Assembly: GCF_029227915.1 (NCBI RefSeq)
Contig: NC_079881.1
Coordinates: 31,039,501-31,103,500 of the forward strand
DNA from: Hydractinia symbiolongicarpus
Taxonomy: Eukaryota; Cnidaria; Hydrozoa; Anthoathecata; Hydractiniidae
Length of the DNA stretch: 64,000 bases
Direction of reading: 5' to 3'
The notes below the pieces were generated by a model. The model worked only from the letters and a program-made list of their open reading frames with translations. It did no database searches and was not told where the DNA came from. Shown here in pieces: positions 25,301-40,000 of this stretch (position 1 is its first letter; each line of letters begins with the position of its first letter). The position numbers were made by a program, and so were the translations under genes.

Positions 25301-28300
25301 TCAATCGTTTCACTGTTAAAAGCGATGCAACCTAGTATTATCAAAAAAATATCGCTAAATACATGTTGGTACAAATATGTGACCCAACCGTTGTAACTCA
25401 AACGGACTGACACCGTTAAAAAGTCAATGAAATGTAGTTTTTGAAACTGTCGCTATTTTTTCTGCGCGCGATAACGGCTAGGATTGGTCCCGCAGTAAAA
25501 AATGACTTTTTTATCTTAATTTTTAATTGAAGCGCTACCACAGCGCCCAGCGCAATCGCTGAGTTTCGGCAATCATTTTAAATTAAGAAGAATGCTATTT
25601 CTTGGAGTCCACTTGTCTCACTTATTACATTTATCAGGTCACAATCCAAAGTTAGTTCAATTAAGTCCCACAGTCAATGCAACCTAGTAATATGAGAAAA
25701 ATATCGCAAAATACATGTTGGTACGAATATGTGACGCAACCGTTGTAACTGAAGTGGATTGATACCGTTAGGAATTGAATGAAATGTAATTTATGAAACT
25801 GTCGCTTTTTCTTCAGCGCGCGATAACGGCTAGGATTGCTCCCGCAGTAAAAAATGAATTTTTTATCTTAATTTTTAATTGAAGCGCTACCACATCGCTG
25901 AGTTTCGGCAATCATTTCAAATTAAGAAGAATGCTATTTCTTGGAGTCCACTTGTCTCACTTATAACACTTATAAGGTCAAAGTCCAACACCAGTTCAAT
26001 TTAGTACCACAGTCAATCGTTTCACTGTTAAAAGCGATGCAACCAAGTATTATCAAAAAAATATCGCTAAATACATGTTGCTACAAATATGTGACCCAAC
26101 CGTTGTAACTCAAACAGACTGACACCGTTAAAAAGTCAATGAAATGTAGTTTTTGAAACTGTCAATATTTCTTCAGCGCACGATAACGGCTAGGATTGGT
26201 CCCACATTAAAGAATGACTTATTTACCTAAATCTTTAAATGAAGCGCTACCACAGCGCCCATTGTAATAGCTGAGTTCCGGCAATCCCGTAAAAATAAGA
26301 AGAATGTTATTTCTTGGAGTCCAATTGTCTCATTTATCACATTTATCAGGTCAAAGTCCAAAGTTTGTTCAATTAAGTCCCACAGTCAATCTTTTCATTG
26401 TTAAAAGCGATGCAACCAAGTAACATAAAAAAAAATATCGCTAAATACATGTTGGTACGAATATGTGACCCAACCGTTGTAACTCAAACGGACTGACACC
26501 GTTAGAAAGTCAATGAAATGTAGTTTTTTAAACTGTGGCTATCTCTTCAGCGCGCGATAACGGCTAGGATTGGTCCCGCAGTAAAAAATGACTTTTTATC
26601 TTAATTTTTAATTGAAACGCTACCACCGCGCCCAGTGCAATCGCTGAGTTTCCGCAATCATTTCAAATTAAGAAGCATGCTATTTCTTGGTGTCCACTTG
26701 TCTCACTTATTACATTTATCAGGTCACAGTGCAAAGTTAGTTCAATTAAGTCCCACAGTCAATCGTTTCATTGTTAAAAGCGATGCAACCTAGTAGTATC
26801 AGAAAAATATCGCTAAACACATGTTGGTACGAATAGGTGACCCAACCGTTGTAACTCAAAAAGACTAATACCGTTAAAAAGTCAATGAAATGTAGTTTTT
26901 GAAACTGTCGCTATTTTTTCAGCGCGATAACGGCTAGGATTGGTCCCACAGTTAAAAATGACTTATTAATCTAAATTTTTAAATGAAGCGCTACCACAGC
27001 GCCCAGTGTAATCGCTGAGTTCCGGAAATCATGTCAAATTGAGAAGAATGTTATTTCAGGGTGTCCAATTTTCTCATGTATCAAATTTATTAGGTGACAG
27101 TCCAAAGTTTGTTCAATTAAGTCCCACAGTCAATCTTTTCATTGTTAAAAGCGATGCAACCAAGTAATATAAAAAAAAATATCGCTAAATACATGTTGGT
27201 TCGAATATGTGACCCAACCGTTGTAACTCAAACGGACTGACACCGTTAGAAAGTCAATGAAATGTAGTTTTTGAAACTGTGGCTATCTCTTCAGCGCGCG
27301 TTAACGGCTAGGATTGGTCCCGCAGTAAAAAATGACTTTTTTATCTTAATTTTTAATTGAAGCGCTACCACCGCGCCCAGTGCAATCGCTGAGTTTCGGC
27401 AATCATTCAACTTAAGAAGCATGCTATTTCTTGGAGTCCACTTGTCTCACTTATTACATTTATCAGGTCACAGTGCAAAGTTAGTTCAATTAAGTCCCAC
27501 AGTCAATTCAACCTAGTAATATCAAAAAAAATATCGCTAAATACATGTTGGTACGAATATGTGACCCAACCGTTTTAACTCAAACGGACTGACACCGTTA
27601 GAAAGTCAATGAAATGTAGTTTTTAAAACTGTGGCTATTTCTTCAGCGCGCGATAACGGCTAGGATTGGTCCCGCAGTAAAAAATGAATTTTTTATCTTA
27701 ATTTTTAATTGAAGCGCTACCACATCGCTGAGTTTCGGCAATCATTTCAAATTAAGAAGAATGCTATTTCTTGGAGTCCAATTGTCTCATTTATCACATT
27801 TATCAGGTCACAGTCCAAAGTTAGTTCAATTAAGTCCCACAGTCAATCGTTTCATTGTTAAAAGCGATGCAACCTAGTAGTATCAGAAAAATATCGCTAA
27901 ACACATGTTGGTACGAATAGGTAACCCAACCGTTGTAACTCAAAAGGACTGATACCGTTAAAAAGTCAATGAAATGTAGTTTTTGAAACTGTCGCTATTT
28001 TTTCAGCGCGATAACGGCTAGGATTGGTCCCACAGTAAAAAATGACTTATTAATCTAAATTTTTAAATGAAGCGCTACCACAGCGCCCAGTGTAATCGCT
28101 GAGTTCCGGAAATCATGTCAAATTGAGAAGAATGTTATTTCAAGGTGTCCAATTTTCTCATGTATCAAATTTATTAGGTGACAGTCCAAAGTTTGTTCAA
28201 TTAAGTCCCACAGTCAATCTTTTCATTGTTAAAAGCGATGCAACCAAGTAATATAAAAAAAATATCGCTAAATACATGTTGGTACGAATATGTGACCCAA

Positions 28301-30300
28301 CCGTTGTAACTCAAACGGACTGACACCGTTAGAAAGTCTATGAAATGTAGTTTTTGAAACTGTGGCTATCTCTTCAGCGCGCGTTAACGGCTAGGATTGG
28401 TCCCGCAGTAAAAAATGACTTTTTTATCTTAATTTTTAATTGAAGCGCTACCACCGCGCCCAGTGCAATCGCTGAGTTTCGGCAATCATTTCAACTTAAG
28501 AAGCATGCTATTTCTTGGAGTCCACTTGTCTCACTTATTACATTTATCAGGTCACAGTGCAAAGTTAGTTCAATTAAGTCCCACAGTCAATCGTTTCATT
28601 GTTAAAAGCGATGCAACCTAGTAATATCAGAAAAATATCGCTAAACACATGTTGGTACGAATAGGTGACTGAACCGTTGTAACTTAAACGGACTGACACC
28701 GTTAGAAAGTCAATGAAATGTAGTTTTTGAAACTGTCGCTATTTCTTCAGCGCGGGATAACGGCTAGGATTGGTCCCACAGTAAAAAATGACTTATTAAT
28801 CTAAATTTTTAAATGAAGCGCTTCCACAGCGCCCACTGTAATCGCTAAGTTCCGGCAATCATGTCAAATTGAGAAGAATGTTATTTCTTGGAGTCCAATT
28901 TTCTCATTTATCAAATTTATTAGGTCACAGTCCAAAGTTTGTTCAATTAAGTCCCACAGTCAGTCTTTTCATTGTTAAAAGCGATGCAACCAAGTAATAT
29001 AAAAAAAATATCGCTAAATACATGTTGGTACGAATATGTGACCCAACCGTTGTAACTCAAACGGACTGACACCGTTAAAAAGTCAATGAAATGTAGTTTT
29101 TGAAACTGTCGCTATTTCTTCAGCTCGGGATAACGGCTAGGATTGGTCCCACAGTAAAAAATGACTTATTAATCTAAATTTTTAAATGAAGCGCTACCAC
29201 AGCGCCCAGTGTAATCGCTTAGTTCCGGCAATCATGTCAAATTGAGAAGAATGTTATTTCTTGGAGTCCAATTTTCTCATTTTTCAAATTTACTAGGTCA
29301 CAGTCCAAAGTTTGTTCAATTCAGTCCCACAGTCAATCTTTTCATTGTTAAAAGCGATGCAACCAAGTAATAAAAAAAAAATATCGCTAAATACATGTTG
29401 GTACGAATATGTGACCCAACCGTTGTAACTCAAACGGACTGACACCGTTAGAAAGTCAATGAAATATAGTTTTTGAAACTGTGGCTATTTCTTCAGCGCG
29501 CGATAACGCCTAGGATTGGTCCCGCAGTAAAAAATGACTTTTTTATCTTAATTTTTAATTGAAGCGCTACCACAGCGCCCAGTGCAATCGCTGAGTTTTG
29601 GCAATCATTTTAAATTAAGAAGAATGCTATTTCTTGGAGTCTACTTGTCTCACTTATAGCATTTATCAGGTCACAGTCCAAAGTTAGTTCAATTAAGTCC
29701 CACAGTCAATCGTTTCATTGTTAAAAGCGATGCAACCTAGTAATATCAAAAAAAATATCGCTAAATATATTTTGGTACGAATATGTGACCCAACCGTTGT
29801 AACTCAAACGGACTGACACCGTTAGAAAGTCAATGAAATGTAGTTTTTGAAACTGTGGCTATCTCTTCAGCGCGCGATAACGCCTAGGATTGGTCCCGCA
29901 GTAAAAAATGACTTTTTTATCTTACTTTTTAATTGAAGCGCTACCACAGCGCCCAGTGTAATTGCTGAGTTTCGGCAATCATTTCAAATTAAGAAGAATG
30001 CTATTTCTTGGAGTCTACTTGTCTCACTTATAACATTTATCAGGTCACAGTCCAAAGTTAGTTCAATTAAGTCCCACAGTCAATCGTTTCATTGTTAAAG
30101 GCGATGCAACCTAGTAATATCAAAAAAGTGTCGCTAAATACATATTGGTACGATTATGTGACCCAACCGTTGTAAATCAAACGGACTGACACCGTTAGAA
30201 AGTCAATGAAATGTTGTTTTTAAAACTGTGGCTATTTCTTCAGCGCGCGATAACGGCTAAGATTGGTCCCGCAGTAAAAATTGACTTTTTTATCTTACTT
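22340..30300. repeat. Higher-order repeat, offset 5151 bp (about 14 monomers)
   Basis: Private variants recur 5151 bp apart: AAAAGGACTGATACC (22791 versus 27942), AACCGTTGTAACTTAAACGG (23521 versus 28672) and AAATATAGTTTTTG (24311 versus 29462). A further 1866-bp (5-mer) step links 28672 to 30538. Ends are approximate. Confidence 0.8.
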
Positions 30301-33300
30301 TTTAATTGAAGCGCTACCACCGCGCCCAGTGCAATCGCTGAGTTTCGGCAATCATTTCAACTTAAGAAGCATGCTATTTCTTGGAGTCCACTTGTCTCAC
30401 TTATTACATTTATCAGGTCACAGTGCAAAGTTAGTTCAATTAAGTCCCACAGTCAATCGTTTCATTGTTAAAAGCGATGCAACCTAGTAATATCAGAAAA
30501 ATATCGCTAAACACATGTTGGTACGAATAGGTGACTGAACCGTTGTAACTTAAACGGACTGACACCGTTAGAAAGTCAATGAAATGTAGTTTTTGAAACT
30601 GTCGCTATTTCTTCAGCGCGGGATAACGGCTAGGATTGGTCCCACAGTAAAAAATGACTTATTAATCTAAATTTTTAAATGAACCGCTTCCACAGCGCCC
30701 ACTGTAATCGCTAAGTTCCGGCAATCATGTCAAATTGAGAAGAATGTTATTTCTTGGAGTCCAATTTTCTCATTTATCAAATTTATTAGGTCACAGTCCA
30801 AAGTTTGTTCAATTAAGTCCCACAGTCAGTCTTTTCATTGTTAAAAGCGATGCAACCAAGTAATATAAAAAAAATATCGCTAAATACATGTTGGTACGAA
30901 TATGTGACCCAACCGTTGTAACTCAAACGGACTGACACCGTTAAAAAGTCAATGAAATGTAGTTTTTGAAACTGTCGCTATTTCTTCAGCGCGGGATAAC
31001 GGCTAGGATTGGTCCCACAGTAAAAAATGACTTATTAATCTAAATTTTTAAATGAAGCGCTACCACAGCGCCCAGTGTAATCGCTTAGTTCCGGCAATCA
31101 TGTCAAATTGAGAAGAATGTTATTTCTTGGAGTCCAATTTTCTCATTTTTCAAATTTACTAGGTCACAGTCCAAAGTTTGTTCAATTCAGTCCCACAGTC
31201 AATCTTTTCATTGTTAAAAGCGATGCAACCAAGTAATAAAAAAAAAAATATCGCTAAATACATGTTGGTACGAATATGTGACCCAACCGTTGAAACTCAA
31301 ACGGACTGACACCGTTAGAAAGTCAATGAAATATAGTTTTTGAAACTGTGGCTATTTCTTCAGCGCGCGATAACGCCTAGGATTGGTCCCGCAGTAAAAA
31401 ATGACTTTTTTATCTTAATTTTTAATTGAAGCGCTACCACAGCGCCCAGTGCAATCGCTGAGTTTTGGCAATCATTTTAAATTAAGAAGAATGCTATTTC
31501 TTGGAGTCTACTTGTCTCACTTATAGCATTTATCAGGTCACAGTCCAAAGTTAGTTCAATTAAGTCCCACAGTCAATCGTTTCATTGTTAAAAGCGATGC
31601 AACCTAGTAATATCAAAAAAAATATCGCTAAATACATTTTGGTACGAATATGTGACCCAACCGTTGTAACTCAAACGGACTGACACCGTTAGAAAGTCAA
31701 TGAAATGTAGTTTTTGAAACTGTGGCTATCTCTTCAGCGCGCGATAACGCCTAGGATTGGTCCCGCAGTAAAAAATGACTTTTTATCTTAATTTTTAATT
31801 GAAGCGCTACCACAGCGTCCAGTGCAATCGCTGAGTTTCGGCAATCATTTTAAATTAAAAAGAATGCTATTTCTTGGAGTCTACTTGTCTCACTTATAAC
31901 ATTTATCAGGTCACAGTCCAAAGTTAGTTCAATTAAGTCCCACAGTCAATTGTTTCATTGTTAAAGGCGATGCAACCTAGTAATATCAAAAAAATGTCGC
32001 TAAATACATGTTGGTACGATTATGTGACCCAACCGTTGTAAATCAAACGGACTGACACCGTTAGAAAGTCAATGAAATGTTGTTTTTAAAACTGTGGCTA
32101 TTTCTTCAGCGCGCGATAACGGCTAGGATTGGTCCCGCAGTAAAAAATGACTTTTTTATCTTACTTTTTAATTGAAGCGCTACCACAGCGCCCAGTGTAA
32201 TCGCTGAGTTTCGGCAATCATTTCAAATTAAGAAGAATGCTATTTCTTGGATTCCACTTGTCTCACTTATCACATTTATCAGGTCAAAGTCCAAAATCAG
32301 TTCAATTTAGTACCACAGTCAATCGTTTCACTGTTAAAAGCGATGCAACCTAGTATTATCAAAAAAATATCGCTAAATACATGTTGGTACAAATATGTGA
32401 CCCAACCGTTGTAACTCAAACGGACTGACACCGTTAAAAAGTCAATGAAATGTAGTTTTTGAAACTGTCGCTATTTCTTCAGCGCGCGATAACGGCTAGG
32501 ATTGGTCCCGCAGTAAAAAATGAATTTTTTATCTTAATTTTTAATTGAAGCGCTACCACATCGCTGAGTTTCGGCAATCATTTCAAATTAAGAAGAATGC
32601 TATTTCTTGGAGTCCACTTGTCTCACTTATAACACTTATAAGGTCAAAGTCCAACACCAGTTCAATTTAGTACCACAGTCAATCGTTTCACTGTTAAAAG
32701 CGATGCAACCTAGTATTATCAAAAAAATATCGCTAAATACATGTTGCTACAAATATGTGACCCAACCGTTGTAACTCAAACAGACTGACACCGTTAAAAA
32801 GTCAATGAAATGTAGTTTTTGAAACTGTCGATATTTCTTCAGCGCACGATAACGGCTAGGATTGGTCCCACAGTAAAGAATGACTTATTTACCTAAATCT
32901 TTAAATGAAGCGCTACCACAGCGCCCAGTGTAATAGCTGAGTTCCGGCAATCCCGTAAAAATAAGAAGAATGTTATTTCTTGGAGTCCAATTGTCTCATT
33001 TATCACATTTATCAGGTCACAGTCCAAAGTTTGTTCAATTAAGTCCCACAGTCAATCTTTTCATTGTTAAAAGCGATGCAACCAAGTAACATAAAAAAAA
33101 ATATCGCTAAATACATGTTCGTACGAATATGTGACCCAACCGTTGTAACTCAAACGGACTGACACCGTTAGAAAGTCAATGAAATGTAGTTTTTTAAACT
33201 GTGGCTATCTCTTCAGCGCGCGATAACGGCTAGGATTGGTCCCGCAGTAAAAAATGACTTTTTATCTTAATTTTTAATTGAAACGCTACCACCGCGCCCA

Positions 33301-35476
33301 GTGCAATCGCTGAGTTTCCGCAATCATTTCAAATTAAGAAGCATGCTATTTCTTGGTGTCCACTTGTCTCACTTATTACATTTATCAGGTCACAGTGCAA
33401 AGTTAGTTCAATTAAGTCCCACAGTCAATCGTTTCATTGTTAAAAGCGATGCAACCTAGTAGTATCAGAAAAATATCGCTAAACACATGTTGGTACGAAT
33501 AGGTGACCCAACCGTTGTAACTCAAAAGGACTGATACCGTTAAAAAGTCAATGAAATGTAGTTTTTGAAACTGTCGCTATTTTTTCAGCGCGATAACGGC
33601 TAGGATTGGTCCCACAGTAAAAAATGACTTATTAATCTAAATTTTTAAATGAAGCGCTACCACAGCGCCCACTGTAATCGCTAAGTTCCGGCAATCATGT
33701 CAAATTGAGAAGAATGTTATTTCTTGGAGTCCAATTTTCTCATTTATCAAATTTATTAGGTCACAGTCCAAAGTTTGTTCAATTAAGTCCCACAGTCAGT
33801 CTTTTCATTGTTAAAAGCGATGCAACCAAGTAATATAAAAAAAAATATCGCTAAATACATGTTGGTACGAATATGTGACCCAACCGTTGTAACTCAAACG
33901 GACTGACACCGTTAAAAATTCAATGAAATGTAGTTTTTGAAACTGTCGCTATTTCATCAGCGCGGGATAACGGCTAGGATTGGTCCCACAGTAAAAAATT
34001 ACTTATTAATCTAAATTTTTAAATGAAGCGCTACCACAGCGCCCAGTGTAATCGCTTAGTTCCGGCAATCATGTCAAATTGAGAAGAATGTTATTTCTTG
34101 GAGTCCAATTTTCTCATTTATCAAATTTACAAGGTCACAGTCCAAAGTTAGTTCAATTACGTCCCACAGTCAATCGTTTCATTGTTAAAGGCGATGCAAC
34201 CTAGTAATATCAAAAAAATGTCGCTAAATACATGTTGGTACGAATATGTGACCCAACCGTTGTAAATCAAACGGACTGACACCGTTAGAAAGTCAATGAA
34301 ATGTTGTTTTTAAAACTGTGGCTATTTCTTCAGCGCGCGATAACGGCTAGGATTGGTCCCGCAGTAAAAAATGACTTTTTTATCTTACTTTTTAATTGAA
34401 GCGCTACCACAGCGCCCAGTGTAATCGCTGAGTTTCGGCAATCATTTCAAATTAAGAAGAATGCTATTTCTTGGATTCCACTTGTCTCACTTATCACATT
34501 TATCAGGTCAAAGTCCAAAATCTGTTCAATTTAGTACCACAGTCAATCGTTTCACTGTTAAAAGCGATGCAACCTAGTATTATCAAAAAAATATCGCTAA
34601 ATACATGTTTGTACAAATATGTGACCCAACCGTTGTAACTCAAACGGACTGACACCGTTAAAAAGTCAATGAAATGTAGTTTTTGAAACTGTCGCTATTT
34701 CTTCAGCGCGCGATAACGGCTAGGATTGGTCCCGCAGTAAAAAATGACTTTTTTATCTTAAATTTTAATTGAAGCGCTACCACAGCGCCCAGCGCAATCG
34801 CTGAGTTTCGGCAATCATTTTAAATTAAGAAGAATGCTATTTCTTGGAGTCCACTTGTCTCACTTATTACATTCATCAGGTCACAATCCAAAGTTAGTTC
34901 AATTAAGTCCCACAGTCAATGCAACCTAGTAATATCAAAAAAATATCGCTAAATACATGTTGGTACGAATATGTGACGCAACCGTTGTAACTGAAGTGGA
35001 TTGATACCGTTAGGAAGTCAATGAAATGTAATTTTTGAAACTGTCGCTTTTTCTTCAGCGCGCGATAACGGCTAGGATTGGTCCCGCAGTAAAAAAAGAA
35101 TTTTTTATCTTAATTTTTAATTGAAGCGCTACCACATCGCTGAGTTTCGGCAATCATTTCAAATTAAGAAGAATGCTATTTCTTGGAGTCCACTTGTCTC
35201 ACTTATAACACTTATAAGGTCAAAGTCCAACACCAGTTCAATTTAGTACCACAGTCAATCGTTTCACTGTTAAAAGCGATGCAACCTAGTATTATCAAAA
35301 AAATATCGCTAAATACATGTTGGTACAAATATGTGACCCAACCGTTGTAACTCAAACAGACTGACACCGTTAAAAAGTCAATGAAATGTAGTTTTTGAAA
35401 CTGTCAATATTTCTTCAGCGCACGATAACGGCTAGGATTGGTCCCACAGTAAAGAATGACTTATTTACCTAAATCT
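26225..35476. repeat. Dispersed higher-order units sharing ACCTAAATCT
   Basis: The private variant ACCTAAATCTTTAAATG is seen at 26225, 32891 and 35467, spacings of 6666 and 2576 bp (about 18 and 7 monomers). This indicates further long-period amplification of satellite blocks beyond the 5151-bp register. Confidence 0.65.
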
Positions 35477-36769
35477 TTAAATGAAGCGCTACCACAGCGC
35501 CCAGTGTAATAGCTGAGTTCCGGCAATCCCGTAAAAATAAGAAGAATGTTATTTCTTGGAGTTCAATTGTCTCATTTATCACATTTATCAGGTCACAGTC
35601 CAAAGTTTGTTCAATTAAGTCCCACAGTCAATCTTTTCATTGTTAAAAGCGATGCAACCAAGTAACATAAAAAAAAATATCGCTAAATACATGTTGGTAC
35701 GAATATGTGACCCAACCGTTGTAACTCAAACGGACTGACACCGTTAGAAAGTCGATGAAATGTAGTTTTTTAAACTGTGGCTATCTCTTCAGCGCGCGAT
35801 AACGGCTAGGATTGGTCCCGCAGTAAAAAATGACTTTTTATCTTAATTTTTAATTGAAACGCTACCACCGCGCCCAGTGCAATCGCTGAGTTTCCGCAAT
35901 CATTTCAAATTAAGAAGCATGCTATTTCTTGGTGTCCACTTGTCTCACTTATTACATTTATCAGGTCACAGTGCAAAGTTAGTTCAATTAAGTCCCACAG
36001 TCAATCGTTTCATTGTTAAAAGCTATGCAACCTAGTAATATCAGAAAAATATCGCTAAACACATGTTGGTACGAATAGGTGACTGAACCGTTGTAACTCA
36101 AACGGACTGACACCGTTAGAAAGTTAATGAAGTGTAGTTTTTGAAACTGTCGCTATTTCTTCAGCGCGGGATAACGGCTAGGATTGGTCCCACAGTAAAA
36201 AATGCCTCTTTAATCTAAATTTTTAAGTGAAGCGCTACCACAGCGCCCAGTGTAATCGCTGAGTTCCGGCAATCCCGTAAAAATAAGAAGAATGTTATTT
36301 CTTGGAGTTCAATTGTCTCATTTCTCACATTTATCAGGTCACAGTCCAAAGTTAGTTCAATTAAGTCCCACAGTCAATCGTTTCATTGTTAAAAGCGATA
36401 CAACCAAGTAATATAAAAAAAAATATCGCTAAATACATGTTGGTACGAATATGTGACCCAACCGTTGTAACTCAAACGGACTGACACCGTTAGAAAGTTA
36501 ATGAAATGTAGTTTTTTAAACTGTGGCTATCTCTTCAGCGCGCAATAACGGCTAGGATTGGTCCCGCAGTAAAAAATGACTTTTTATCTTAATTTTTAAT
36601 TGAAGCGCTACCACCGCGCCCAGTGCAATCGCTGAGTTTCCGCAATCATTTCAAATTAAGAAGCATGCTATTTCTCGGTGTCCACTTGTCTCACTTATTA
36701 CATTTATCAGTTCACAGTGCAAAGTGAGTTCAATTAAGTCCCACAGTCAATCGTTTCATTGTTAAAAGC

Positions 36770-36775
36770 GATGCA
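36770..36775. repeat. Target-site duplication, left copy (GATGCA)
   Basis: GATGCA here and at 53615-53620 flank the Polinton. A continuous AAGCGATGCAACCTAG in a paralogous satellite unit (58024-58029) is the unoccupied site. The last A may belong to the element, which would make the duplication 5 bp and the inverted repeats symmetrical. Confidence 0.9.
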
Positions 36776-37054
36776 GAGATAGGAAAATACCAATGTTAGG
36801 ACAGACCCCCTTAGCAGTTTCCTATCCCACGTTAAATTATAGATCATCCCCGTTAAATCAACGATAGAAGAGTCGATAAAATCCATGTGCACTTTACCAC
36901 TTTACGTCAAATAAGCGGGCATGCTCTATAATATCTGTCCAAAACCCCCTCCCCAGCCGTGTCCCCCGGGCCCCTCCCCACCCTCCCCGTCCCATGGGTC
37001 CCTACCCACCCTCATCTGTCGTGCCTTATAATTTATAGTGTTATGTGTGTCTAT
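36775..37054 (+). repeat. Polinton left terminal inverted repeat
   Basis: The outer 249 bp (to 37023) match the reverse complement of the right end except for a single 1-bp indel in a C/G run near 36967. A further ~30 bp are similar but diverged. It contains a C-rich tract (36945-36993). The last codons and the stop of PolB lie inside the inner part of this repeat. Confidence 0.95.
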
Positions 37055-40000
37055 AATGTCCTCTAGCCAGTGTGGTAATGCCATCCTCCATAATTATGCG
37101 CTTATCATCATCTGCATTGAGCGCTAGTTTGTTTGTTTTTATGGTATGAACATCATGCTTAATCGATCGAAAGGTCATCTGTTCCCTGTAAACATTTTCA
37201 CCCTCCAACAAGCATCTCCTATAGTCATCGAAACCTATTGTCTTCCTCACCACACATTTCTTGACACCCTTGCACCTCTTATCCTCCCTACCACATAGCT
37301 GTTTGTAAGCATAATTCTTAGCCCTAAGAGCGATAAATTCGGTCATTACCTTACCACCTAACTCGTCCTTCATCAGCCCAATGATCTTTTTATTCAAACC
37401 TAATGGTAGGGGTCTACCATCTTTCTTATCGTACCCTGACGTGTCAAATCTCAAAGCTACATCGTCGGCGATATCTTTGTAAAAGTCGTCGGTTTTTATG
37501 TGGTAGACGAATGAATCTGTATCCATGTAGCAAAGCTTTACATCCACACCATATTTTGGTCTCATGTAATCATAGTGGAACTCATACATAACCATCTTGG
37601 ACAAGTCGAGAATTGCCAGCCCCAGGTAGATTGGCTTATTCATTTTGATCTTGATCTTGGACATCTCTATGCCCATCAGTGTTTCCGAGAACCACGTGCT
37701 ACCCTTGAAGTTGGGCTTCATCACCATTTTCTCATAATTCTTTTGGTTGGTGGTCAAACGTATATCCTTCTGCCTTCGCTGATTCTCCATTGTCTTCCCA
37801 AAGACCGAATTATTCATCAGCTTGAAAAAGTCCTTTTCGAAGTCATTAGTTGATTTGGTACGCAAATCAGTGTTGAAATCTATGTACGACTTCAACCACG
37901 CACTCTGATCAAATCTCAAGACCCTATGAACCTTCTCAAGAACAAGACCATGCTTCAACGCTTGATCAAGCGCACGGATATGAGTGATATATTTCTTCTT
38001 GTCTGAAAGACACGGTGTCAGCTTCTCGACGCCATTAATGATCTTCCTCTCGGGCATGAAAGGAAGGTCGTTATGAGAATCATGAAGCTCCCGTGGATAG
38101 CTAACATCAACCTCAAGGATGTACCCCTTTTTACCGTTTTCCACAGCTAATTGTGAAATCAGTTCGGGTGTAAAATCAGAAACCACGTCATCAACCCACT
38201 CAAACCCTCCGGTCGGCATCTTCTGAATCATGGCCCAGCCGTACAAATTATTTGCATCTAGGTACTGGAGATAGCTATTCATCTCCTTACTCTCAGATGT
38301 GTTGGCTTTGGTGGTATATTGTTTTTCCTCTTTCGGTACAGACGGTCCCCAACATACCTTTTCATAAAAACCCATGATCTTATCCTTCACGGTTCTGTAA
38401 GCTTTACTAGTTTTCACCTTGATGACCCTAGGTACATGTTTCATCAACCAGTACCTCAATTCAATCAATTTTCTTTTTACAAAAGGCACGGTTTTAGCCA
38501 TTTCCTGCTGCTCAAATAAATCCATGCAATTCCCATCCGATGTGTTGTACTCGTCCCCCATATACTTATTGTTGGCCTTGGCGTAGCGGTGGACAGCCTG
38601 ACACAATCCACCCCTAATACCACTCTCAATGAACATGACCATCTCCATATCCGACAATAAATCTAGACTAACCTTGGTCTTTTTCAAACACGCCCTCCAG
38701 GCTAATCCCGGAGCAGTGTAAAAGTGAGCCGGGTCTAGATCGTAGTTTCTCAAGCATGTTTCTCTGAATGTCTCAAACACATCACTCAGAAGCAGAACAT
38801 CCGTCTTGAGATAGATATCATGATAAACGCCCATATTTTCAACTTTCATGTCCTTCCACACCTTCTGGGCATGCGCATAATCGGCATCGCTGATACCATT
38901 CATGTTCAGCTTGCTGTAGAAATCATCCTTTGACGGGAGCTCAGTTTCAATAAACCTATCGAATGAGTTAACATACTCATATGGGTATACACCCTTCCTT
39001 CTCATTATGTTGAATTCGTCACCATTGAAGAATTTTCGAAGGTTTTTGCATTGATCATCTGATAGGTTGTCAGCCAGGGAGCTTAGGCCGCTTGACATAA
39101 ATCTAAATGAGTCTATGAATCTCAGTTGTATCTTTCTGTCCTTAGTCTCCCCATTTTTGTTAGTGTATTCACCAACCTTAACATCCGTAGAGAAAGAGAT
39201 ATATTTCTCCTTATTCTCCGCGATTACACCCATACCATCTTCTCCGTACTTCCTAGCAAGCTCCTTAATGAATAAATGCGCATCGTAGCCACTCAGATTG
39301 TGGAAGACAACCGGAATATAATTAGGAACCTTGTAACGCAGATTACATTTCTGATGGGCAGCCCCACGAAACTTACCGGTGAAATAGCAGTGATCCCTAA
39401 CCTTGATGTCATCCTTGTCATCAAATTCTTCCATGCAAATGTGGCACACCCTGGCTCTATTGAAACCGTCACGCTCTTCATCCGTCAGTGGATCCATTGC
39501 TTTCTGAGGAAACATGTTATATAACCTTTTCGCCTCAGAAACTACATGATCTACAAAGCGCGGAACACAGTCCTCACCGCGGTAAAGATTCAGAGGGTCA
39601 GGCACTTCACCATGAGCATATTTACTATAACAACAGAATCCGGTGGGAACATGTTTACCAACTTTCTCGGTGGATGATCCGCATTTTCTCTCATCTTCTG
39701 GCAACTCTTTTGTAAAAGCTTCGAAATCGGCATACATGATGAATGGGGCTTTGAGCTGAAACTTACCATCGGTGAAGGTTAGGGTGCTACCCTCCTTAGG
39801 GAGTTGAATCTTAGCGGCATCGTTATTCTTGCAATACTCAAAGTGCTCATCCCTTTTCTGTTCGCTTGGAAAACCAGAGAGACAATTCAAGCAATAATGC
39901 TCTCTATGTCCATCCTTCGAGTTAACCTTGCTCAGTACACCGCTCAAGTTCTTAACAGCGATATAATGTCTCTTATCCCCCTCACACAGTAAAAACAAAA

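Larger units (their letters stand above)
20727..36769. repeat. Satellite array, ~373-bp monomer (middle block)
   Basis: This is the same monomer family as the left block, about 43 copies, resuming in the exact phase interrupted by the LINE and ending at the GATGCA duplicated by the Polinton. Short variants lacking either about 20 bp or about 13 bp of the monomer are interspersed. No coding potential is seen. Confidence 0.97.
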
